NCBI GenBank assembly: GCA_013399875.1
Contig: VXAZ01006360.1
Span: 62,001 to 126,000, forward strand
Length of the DNA stretch: 64,000 bases
DNA from: Gymnorhina tibicen
Lineage: Eukaryota > Chordata > Aves > Passeriformes > Artamidae
Reading direction: 5' to 3'
The position numbers and the translations under genes are program-made. Shown piece after piece: positions 34,990 through 64,000 of this stretch (position 1 is its first letter; each line of letters begins with the position of its first letter). Below the pieces are notes generated by a model that did no database searches, was not told the DNA's origin, and was given only the letters and a program-made list of their open reading frames with translations.

Positions 34990-54574
<19,585 letters not shown>

Positions 54575-54868
54575 TCTGGGAAATGTCATGCCAGTGTCTA
54601 ACATGTTCTCTGAAATACTGTGTTCTGTGGGAAATTTTTAATTTTTCTTTTGTGTGGAGGTTTTGATTGACAGGCGCACAAACTGAAGCATCTGGTCTTT
54701 AATGTTAACATTCAGAATGGTCAGAATTCTTGTAAAAGTGTGTATTGCTGATATTTAGTCTTTCTTAGTTGTTATTCTCAAGCCTCTAGCTTCTGCTGCA
54801 GAATGTCACTTGCAATATACTTCTGCGTTGTCCAAAGTAAAGCTTCTGGTTGAAAAATAATTATTCTG

Positions 54869-55554
54869 AATAAATTTTGAAGTTACTTTACTTGTAAATT
54901 TGTATTAGCCTTGTTTAAAAGTAAATATGACTGGATTATCTAATTGTCCATGTGGAGAAATGTATTGAAACGGTATTTTATGTTGGAGACATTTGTACTT
55001 AGCCGTATAATGGACGTGAGCAAACCAATCATTATTTATGAACAGATGCATTTGAACTTGATCAGAAATATTTTTAGAAGTCCTTCATTGAAGTGGCTGG
55101 TAACTCTTCTGGACAACGTGTTAAATCACTACAAAATATACTGTAGCACTTAGATTTTCACAATTTCTGGTCCTCACAAAAAGGCATTGTGTAGTTTTAT
55201 ATACAAACAAGCATTTACCAAGCTTCAAGGAGACAGGATAAATGGAGAATTAAAATGTCTATTGTACATCGCTAATAAAATTGTACATTAATGAAATATC
55301 TCCCAAAACTTTTACTGTCGTTCTTTTATATGTTACCTTTTTGATAAATTGCATATAGTCAGAGATTAAGCCATAATTTAAGGCAGCAAACGAAAATCTT
55401 TTTAGGAGTAAAGTTATAGTGCCACATACGTTGATTTTTGTCCTCCCTGAAATGCACTGTGTGATTAAAACCACGTGAACTCTTGTTGAAAAGCCTGGAC
55501 AGATATCATGCATATAACATCTTGCTAAAATATAACTCATCTCTGCACAAATAA
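54869..55554 (+). terminator. SUCLA2: SUCLA2 polyadenylation signals
   Basis: AATAAA hexamers occur at 54869-54874, 55274-55279 and 55549-55554, that is 295-980 bp after the stop. Alternative 3' ends are possible; which is used cannot be told from sequence. Confidence 0.5.
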
Positions 55555-57590
55555 ATTAGCAGGAAATTGTTGCTTCTTGGGGAAATATCACTTCTACTAA
55601 CAAATAACCGTGAATTTTTGTCACTTTACTTGATTTTCACATTACATTGACTGAACTTGCAACTTAGATGATGATCCATTTACTGTTTAGTTTCCAAATG
55701 AGCACTCATTTTTTGTTTGTGTTTTGTAGGCTTTTTTGTTTAAAATGTTATTTTCTGGGCTAATGATAGTGTAGTTTTATCTGGAGATAATGAAGCCACC
55801 TCTGTGGGGGATTTCAGAATGGACTAGGGACTTAAAAGGATTGTATGAAATGTGGGAAAGTCAACATATGTGGTTATGAAGAAGTGGGGTATTAAATGAA
55901 AAGACTTCATATTAGCATGGTGTATTTCAGTAATTTTTTTGGCATTAGTAAAGAAAATCAGCAGAAATGAAACTCTCTCCAAATTTAAACTGGATTATTT
56001 TTGATCCTAGTTGTTCTCTCACAGCTAAATACTGTGTGCTGTTAATCCAGCATGCTAAATTGGGTTTGTGGGTATGCTTGGAATTGCTTTTATTCAGTAG
56101 CCTTGAATTGAATTGCAGAGATAACTAGTTTGAATACATCTGTTTAGCATTGAATAATTTAGAGAATATAATTGATTTTTAGCACGTGGGTTTGCTTTTA
56201 GCTTTTTTTATTTACTTTGAAGTCTTTGTGAACTGCTGATGTTAAATGGAAATGGTCTTTTCACACAAATCTGTAGTGGAATGGAGGCAAAACTAGATCC
56301 TGCTGTTGATCCAGAATTTGCTTATACCCCGTCTGAATTGTTAAATGTAATTGAGTAGGGGAGAGGGAGCCAAGGCAAAGTGGTGTCCATCTTGGAGAGG
56401 AACGTAAAATAACTGACATTCTCAGTAATGTATTTACAAGTAGCAGACTTGTCAAAGCAGTGCTTTGCAATTAGGGTATTTCTAAAGCCCACTGTATTCC
56501 TTTAACTATGTGGAATAGGTGTAGAATAGATATGGAATGGGTGTGGGATATTTGTAGTCCAAATACTTCCTAACTGGAAAAAGTGGAATTTCCCCTTGGA
56601 ATTGGTAGTAAGGGGATGCAGATGATGTCACAGACAGGATGGGAGACACGGGAAGAGTGTGACAAATAATATGAAGGACTGTGACCAGGACAGTGTATAT
56701 GGTGTATATAGGTGCCAGGCATGGCCCTTTCCAATGATGGGTCTGGAAACATTCTTTCTTGTTATTTCACATGGTGAATAAACAGAATTAATGATTGACT
56801 GATTTGTGGTAAGTATCTTGAAACTAAATAGGCATATGGAGATTGCATAATTAAGGTATAAGAGTGCTATGGGACCTTTTCATTATGTGTATATTTTAAA
56901 CATTCTTCAGCATGTTGCAACCAAAGAATGCTAATTCATTTGGTGTGTAGTTGATAATTTAAAGGCCCAAAGCTGATATATTTGTATGTATTTAAAGCTT
57001 TATAGACAACCTCCTTACCCACACTGTATTGCAATATCAATAATCAGAAGGTGTGTAGGAAAGGAGACTTGCTAAAATTATTCTATACAGCCAGAAGCAA
57101 AATTCCTGACAATGCAATCAAAAGATGAAAAATGTGTAAACAACTTAAAGATGAGAGCTTCAGAGGAGCAGGAATTTTAATGACAGTAGTTTGTATTAGA
57201 TGACTTGCTGTCTTTTGATGCAGTTGTTACCAGTGCAGAGGTTTGTAACTGTTTTTGAAGTACCATGAAAGCAAATGTCTTTTTGCAAGAGTAGTGTAAC
57301 CACTACCGGTCTTGAAATTCAGAAATTAGCTGGTCTCATCTTCCACAGCAACCCCAGTTGGACTTTGTGGCCAGTGAGCTTGAAGACAGCTCTGGTAAAA
57401 ATTAAGGGTCAAACCTATTCCCTAAATATTAAGTATTAAATGACTTTCTAAAATATTAAGTATAATTTTTTTTAATGTGTTGTCTACTCCACCAATTTCT
57501 ATTTAATGTATTAATCCACTTCCTACTGTGATACTTTGGTGAGATAGTTGACCTTCATGGAAAAACAGACAGTATGATTTTAAGTAGTGG

Positions 57591-57636
57591 TAGTATAGAT
57601 GTATATGGGGGGGTAGTATAGATGTAGATGGGGGGA
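57591..57636. repeat. 23-bp imperfect tandem duplication
   Basis: TAGTATAGATGTATATGGGG and three more G occurs at 57591-57613 and again at 57614-57636 with one to two changes. Confidence 0.85.
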
Positions 57637-60600
57637 TGTAGTCATATTTGGTTAAAACAACTCTTATGCTAGATTCCAATGTTGAAGAGTTGGGAAGAAA
57701 AGTATAAAAAATGAAGCTCTGGAGGAGTTGGGAATAAAGCTGTGTTTCAAACTACTAATGGGTCTAATGCATTTAATGTGGGGAAGGCCTGTGTATTAAT
57801 ACCGTGAAAAAAAACTCCCCGCAGCAAGGAGGAAGATTCTGATTTCAGGGAAGTGAAACTGCAAAACTTAAAAGTAGCTAGCTGGTTTCTTACCATGTGC
57901 AAATGAAAGAGTAGCCCTGGATTTAATGGAGGCTTAATTGCAAGCTAAGAGTATACTATTGAAAACTAAATACTTAAATTCAAATGTCAAGCTGATAGAA
58001 AAAAAGGAGAAAGTCAATGTAGGACATGCATGAAGCAGCAGCTCACCTTTGAGCTGTGCGGGAGCTGCAGGCAGAAGGTAGTGAATTGCTGCACTTTTGT
58101 AGTGAGGAACCTGTGCTTCAGTGTACCAAGGTTTGCTTCTAAATCCTGATTTCAGTCTGCCTGATTAACCTGTTTGCCTGCCAGAGGCTGTTGCTGCCGA
58201 CGGTGTCTTCAATATCAGCTGTATCCCAATCAAGGGGAGCTGCAGCATAAGAAAACGTCTGTTCTGGCCGGTGATTCGAGAAGGATGTGTCGTACAGCTT
58301 TCATCCTGTGAGGGCAGATAGGGAAGAGAAAAAGGTGCAGCTCAACCTGCCTAGTGAACAGAGGCTGGGGCCAAGGGGGAGGAGAAGACATCAGCTGTCT
58401 CTTCTTCCCAGCAAGTTGCGTGGCAGTTGAAGTACCAAATACCTGAGAAAGGAAAAGTTCATCACTAGATTTAATTTGTTCCAGCCTGTCTGGATAGATG
58501 TTGGCAGCCTTGGTGTGTACTGACTGCAAAACTTAATATGAACTGTAAATATCACTGAAATTCAGTTACTGCTGTTCTGCATGACAGGGACTGACCTCAA
58601 GGTCAGTGAAATGCTGACATAGTAGGGGATGCCTCGGAAAGGTGTTAGATCTAGATAAGTAACAATGATGTCTCACAAATACACTCTCCTGTTTGGCAGT
58701 GATTTGGGGTTTGGAGTATTGTTAGTCAGAAGTACACACAAACGAGGCAAAACCCACTCAAAACTGGCAGTGGCCGCACCCTGCAGTTTCTATTTTGCAG
58801 GTGAGCTTTAGCACATCAGGCACATTTATTTTCATTTCAGGTGAATAGCTGAGACACCCTGCAAACCAAATTGCATTTTTAAAAGACAGCTGGGATCATT
58901 AGTTTTGTCAGATATAGTATGTCATAATTAAATAATTCTTAAAATGTAGTGAAAGATTTTCTTCAAGTATGTGTTAAAGTGCAAGAACCTAATGAAGGGC
59001 CTATACACATAGTTGTATTGCTTGGTTTGTGGCTTTCTTCCCCTCTTCCATTTACAACTGAGCAACTTACTTTCATGAGCAGGAAATGCTGAGGCTATCG
59101 TGTTTTTTCCCATGAGGAACAGGGAACAGAGGAGTAAAGTTGCTCAATTGTGGTGGCTGATATGAGGCCAGTAAAAAATTTTACTCACAAAAATAAAACC
59201 TAAAGGATGGAACTTACTGAGAATTGATTTTTGACAGAGGGTTTCTTGGTTTATTTGTTTTTACCTGACTCTAAATTTCATGTGTTAAAATACAAGAAAC
59301 TTTACAGTTGTCTAAGAGACAAAGCAAGTGTGCAAGCAATAGATACATAGCAATGGGGATAGTTTTTTCCTGATAAAAGAATTGCGGTCTTCTGTGTCTG
59401 TAGGGCAGGTTATTTCAGGATGGTGTCTTTGGTTTCACAGGTGGTAATTAGCTCCTTGGGTCTAGGAAAGAAATTCAGAGTGCAGGAAGAGAGCCTGAGG
59501 CACTGAGTGTTAGACTTTCCAACATTTCTGATAATTCAGTTTCCTTAAGGAAAAGTCACAGCATTGTTTTTTTTTTGTTTGTTTTGGGATTTTTGTTTGT
59601 TTAGGGTTTTTTCCCCCCCTACTCTCACTTTCTTCTGTACTTGTGTCATGCTCTGGACTTAAATGATCTTGTTTGGTCTCCATCTGCACCCAAGTCCAAA
59701 AACACTGAGGGGCCTTATCTGTGTTCCTGTTTCCTGCAGTTTCTCTCCTGCTGTAGCTTTTGCTGCTGCTGCTGCTTGAAATCTTCACCAGTCTGTCCTT
59801 CTGTTTGCCATGGTGGCCAGTTTCTGCAACATGTCGAGGGAAATGAGAAGGGATCTGAATGGGTACAGCCTGAATAAAAGGCTTCACTGCAAGTAACATG
59901 AAACTACTCTTTGTACTGTTGTTTTTATACTTCACCCAGGTTCTGAGAGTGAGAACATGCCAGCAGTTTCATAGTTATGTGTGTCTGTGTGCTTATATGT
60001 GCATATGTGTCTCTGCATGTGTATGCATAAGCGTGCTGAGATGAACACATAGGAATTTTCGAACAGTTAATCTGCACGCTGTATCTCTCTGCTACTACTT
60101 ACTTTGTTACCCGATTAAGTGCTGCTTGCAGCAGGTGGGGGTTGGCAGAGCTGTTGGTAGCTTTGAGTGTGCTCAGCACTTAGGAAGTTCAGGCTATAGA
60201 GAGAATGGAATTGTGTTCACTGGAAAATAATGTCATATGTAAAAGACAAAGCCAGATTTGGGGGTCCTCAGTCCCATGAGTTAGCAGTAAGAGAGCTCTT
60301 TCCTCTTCTTTTTCTACACTTTTGACCTTTCCTGAGCTAGGCAACATCCAATCTTTTCACTAAAAGGAGTCATACCAGATATGGGGTATGAGCTGATTGC
60401 ATGGCTTGGCTGGGTGTACCCACTATGGCTGGGCAGGTTGGCAGCATTCATCATCCTTACAAAGTTGACTGATGATGGAAGGCCTAAAGCTGCTTCCTGG
60501 CTGGCAAACTCCAGCAGCAATTTTCAGTATTTACTAGCTGCTCTTCCCTTTTCTCAGAACTAATAACATAACTTGTTCAGGAAAAGAGCAAGTGTGCTTC

Positions 60601-60682
60601 TAATGTTTTCCTTATATTTCCTTTAATTTACCGTGGTCCCAGAGGTAAGCAAGTTGCAGTGTTGTCCTTGCAGTAGAAGCAA

Positions 60683-60683
<1 letters not shown>

Positions 60684-60716
<33 letters not shown>
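60684..60716. repeat. 33-base poly-A tract
   Basis: An uninterrupted A run followed by TAAAAATAAAATAAAT. It resembles the tail of a retroposed copy, but no retrotransposon or processed gene is recognisable upstream. Confidence 0.92.
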
Positions 60717-60718
<2 letters not shown>

Positions 60719-63700
60719 AAAATAAAATAAATCTAGAGAAACTTGCAACTGTGGGATACTGAATGGTGCCCTCAGTACTGTCAAAGACTGATGTACCCTT
60801 TGCCCTCCTGGTCTCCCTGGCATGACCTCAACCTATCATTGTCATGACAGGTCTATTGCAGTTTGGAGCAGCCCCATGACCAGTGTCTGCAGATCACACA
60901 ATTACCTCTGACACCTGCCATTTCCTTTCCTCCAAGAGAATTGCAGCCATGACCTCTAATCAGACTGGGTCCTTGAAGCAAAATCACTTGGAGCAAATCC
61001 ATTTCAAAGAAAATGGATTTAAAGCAGCTCCTGTTCTTGCAAGGAAACTAATGCCAGTACAGCACAGCTCTGTCAGACACTCTCTGACAGCTTGATACTA
61101 TTCTACTTTAAAAAAGGAAAATGGGAAAAGCCTCTCTATCCCCAACCCCCTCCCATATTATTGTTTTCTGGTGTTAGTTCCTTGCATTTATAGAAGCTCC
61201 ACTGCATGTTCTGTGTGTTTAAAGCACACTTCTCTCCTTTGCTTGTCCTTTTCCTTTGACTTCCCTGCTGCTTTCTGGCAGCTTGCCTCTATGCATCCTC
61301 TGTGTTGCTTTGTTCATTCGCTGTTTTCCCCCCACATCTGTCTGTCAAGATTTTGTCTTCCAAGCTGACTGTTGTTCCATGACTGGGCATCAATCTGCTT
61401 GTGGGAGGTGATGAGAGACTGCCTTTGCAGCACTTATTAAACTGTCTCCATGTTGACTTTTCATGAAATCTTGCTTTTGTTCACCCTGCTCTTTCTCCCC
61501 TCCCGCTGCGGAGGGTGACTGAGCGAGCGGCTGTGTGGATGCTGGTGTAGCTGTGGAAAGATCCTGCTTGAAATGTGTTGCTCTACCCATCAGAAAGACT
61601 GTTTCTTCAAAGCTCACTTGGAATAGGTATGTTGTGAAGAGCCATTTAAGTTTAAGTTAAAAAAGGCTTTCTCCTAAATATGTATGGCTGTGCCTTAGGT
61701 AAAGGTTCCTAGTTTGTCTTTTTTGCTTTTTTTTAACTGTTAGGTTATTACAGCAGTTGCTGGTGTGATCCTCAGGTCAAAAGAACAACGCCTGTTTCCC
61801 ACCTAGCATTTTGTAAGTGGTTAAGCTGCTAGACACAAGTGCTGCCTATTTGTCTTGAAGTCACAGGCTGTGTTTCAAGGGAAAATGATCACTTAACTCC
61901 CCTGACCTAAGACTTGGCGCAGACAGGGCCATTGAGATCTGAATTGCTTATTTTTATAGCAATTGACCTACACTTGAATACGACCTGCCCATCTCAGTGT
62001 GTGCTTGAGTTTTGCAAACCTAGATGGTGTGGTGTCAGAAGTGTTTTCTCTCTTCTTTTTCGTATGCTTGACCTCACCATCACGTATTCATTTCTTTCAT
62101 ATCTTCGTGATGAAGTTGCTTGGGTGTCCTGGTTGGAATCAGGGCTCTGTATTACTTAACCATAGCACACGGATGAGAATACACAGCTCCTGCTCATTTA
62201 TTTCCAATTCAACTAGAATAAAGGGGGAGCAAAAGATACATATCCCATGGAGTGATGGGGGGCAATAATAGGAACACGCTGCTGTCTTCCCAGCCCCTTC
62301 CTTTTAGCTGTTCCTGCTCTCTTCACATTTCATTGCAGATGACCTTTCTTCAATTTTTAACGTTCATCTTCACAAGTCAAGGCATCTCCCAGCCACCCTC
62401 TATTTGTTTACCATTTCCTTGTCCTTTCATAAAACTAAAGCTAAAGCCAGCTTACTCACCTTTGGTTCTGAAGTGCTCTATCACTCAAAATCCCACCTGG
62501 CCTCCCTTGCTGGTGGGTGACTGCTTCAAGTAGTTGTGATGTGTATCCTCTATACAGAAGATATCCTACTGAAGAGGGAGCAAGGTCATGCTCTGGTCTG
62601 TCCTGGGTCTAACTTTAGCTGCACTTGTGAAGAGAGAACGTGCACATTAAGTGTATAGATGGCAGAAAGCTGGGAGGGGCCATGTGCGCTTGAAGATGAG
62701 AGCAAAATTCAAAATTAATTTAAAGGGTGAAATTTGAGAGACAAAACAAGCTGTTTCACCTGAACAGTGATAACAAACACCAGGGAACCAGTGACCAGAT
62801 GGCAGTTGCAGAAAAGGAGGAGAGCTAGACAGCTGAGGTGTATTATTGTGGAAAAGGAATAAATTTTAAAGGTATGAATAAAGTATTGCACTACTCAGTA
62901 TCTTCAGGGAAGCACATAGGCAATTTCCAGCTTATCTGGGAAGATGTAGCTCAGTGGGAGAGAGTGAAGAGGAGGCCAGCATGAGTGATCTAACGTCTAG
63001 CAAACCTGACCTGGGAGGAGAGGGAGAAGAACACTGGAGTTGCTTAGGCTAGAGAAGAAGTGTCTGAGAGCTGACAAAGTTTATGGAGGCTATTAGAAAG
63101 AGGGTTAAGGAATAATCTGTTCTCCGTGTTTGTGGTAGATGGGATGAGGAGCACCAGGCTTAAAGCGTAACCTCTCAGTTTGTGAGTAGACACTGGGAAG
63201 AGCCTTTCCTGGTAAGGACTGCAAAGCACCAGGGCAGCTTGACTGGGACACTGCTGGGTCTTTCCTGCAGAGACCTTTAGAAACAACTAGAGGGGAGGTT
63301 GCCAAATTTGCCAAATTTCCTTTAACCCTGTTTTTCTGTGTTTAACTGCAGTGAGGAACTGTTTCCTTGCTGGTGCTGATAAGACAAAAATCCCTTACCT
63401 CCTTTTTTTATGGGATGTATGGAGTGTTCTTAGCTGTGGGGTGGATTTTTTCCCTATCCCCCAGATGAAGCCTGTAGCACAGGGCTGAGAGGTTGAACTC
63501 ATGAAACTGCATTTATTATATCCTAGACTATCTTTGTTTTCCAGAATGGGCATCGCTGAAGACAGCTTGGCCTCCATGTTTATGTTATTATTAAAAGTCA
63601 GGGATAGTTTTGCACTGACCCTTTTTAGGGCTGCCTTCCTCTAGGGCAGATACATCTTGGAGAAAGATGCTCAGAGCAGTCCAAAACAGAAAGGCAGTGA

Positions 63701-64000
63701 TCTAAAAAGTAATCAGGGTGGGCAATGAGATGTCCTCGATTTGGTTTAGCAAAGCAGATATACATTAGATCTTGCTTCTCCCCTGACACACATCCCTCTT
63801 TGTTCAAAAATGCTTCTCCTTCCTTGTTTCTAGCAGGCAGGAAAGCTCATTTTCTCCCTTAAATTTTCAGCACCTTTGACAGCAGAAATTAAATTTCTTC
63901 AAGTCCCCTGAGACTGCTGCTCTTAAAAACCCAGTCTGCGCTCCCTAATTACAGAGGATTTAAAGGGAGAGAGAACCATTATGATGTAAAAATAAAATAA

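Larger units (their letters stand above)
55560..64000. other. Intergenic DNA downstream of SUCLA2
   Basis: No exon or repeat family recognised over 8.4 kb. Low-complexity features include a 23-bp duplication at 57591-57636, a degenerate TG-rich tract near 59977-60034 and a 33-base A run at 60684. The longest frame (59510-59935, minus) crosses low-complexity A/T tracts and shows no domain. By human synteny the next gene (HTR2A) would lie well beyond the window. Confidence 0.55.

Noticed and set aside
59510..59935. 141-codon minus-strand frame
   Set aside because: Low-complexity Lys/Thr and Ser runs translated from A/T tracts; no domain, no splice partner and no conserved motif.
61390..61617. 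75-codon minus-strand frame that looked protein-like
   Set aside because: No recognised family, no flanking splice signals of quality and no neighbouring exons; kept as non-coding.

Overview
This window is nuclear DNA from a vertebrate, almost certainly a bird outside the chicken lineage. The genes are split into short exons with GT/AG splice sites and start in CpG islands. The repeats are chicken-repeat-1 (CR1) LINE fragments and long terminal repeats (LTRs) of types I recognise from neoavian birds. No prokaryotic operon, CRISPR array or tRNA was recognised. All calls were made by eye, comparing translated exons with remembered vertebrate proteins; no database was searched.

Three complete protein-coding genes could be assembled, with every junction in frame. 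MED4 (+, 14953-22452, 7 coding exons, 266 aa) encodes a subunit of the Mediator middle module. NUDT15 (-, 27981-26833, 3 exons, 163 aa) encodes a Nudix nucleotide diphosphatase. SUCLA2 (+, 34990-54574, 11 exons, 463 aa) encodes the ADP-forming beta subunit of mitochondrial succinyl-CoA synthetase. The order and relative orientation MED4 > < NUDT15, SUCLA2 > match human 13q14.2 read in reverse, so this is a conserved microsyntenic block. MED4 and NUDT15 are tail to tail. NUDT15 and SUCLA2 are head to head, about 7 kb apart. The genes share no pathway; their adjacency is inherited synteny.

Layout: 1-14.1 kb is intergenic and holds a perfect 216-bp tandem duplication (1907-2338), two LTRs (2829-3882 and 4411-4909) with a TTTCATTTC-rich palindromic repeat between them, and a small CR1 at 8.6 kb. 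At 13.8-14.6 kb two CR1 3' ends lie directly upstream of the MED4 promoter. MED4 occupies 15-23 kb. An AT-rich interval (23-26.8 kb) separates the MED4 and NUDT15 3' ends. NUDT15 is very compact (about 1.15 kb) and carries two CR1 pieces in intron 2, one of them nearly touching a splice donor. The 28-34 kb interval is intergenic with an antisense CR1 at 34.3 kb. SUCLA2 fills 35-55 kb, with an 8.3-kb second intron and one CR1 in intron 8. From 55.6 to 64 kb I see no gene, only low-complexity tracts.

No novel biological system stands out. The most useful observations are the perfect 216-bp duplication, the palindromic repeat between the LTRs, the CR1 at the NUDT15 exon-2 donor, and NRF1-type sites in the MED4 and SUCLA2 promoters. 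Transcription starts and polyadenylation sites are inferred, not observed.
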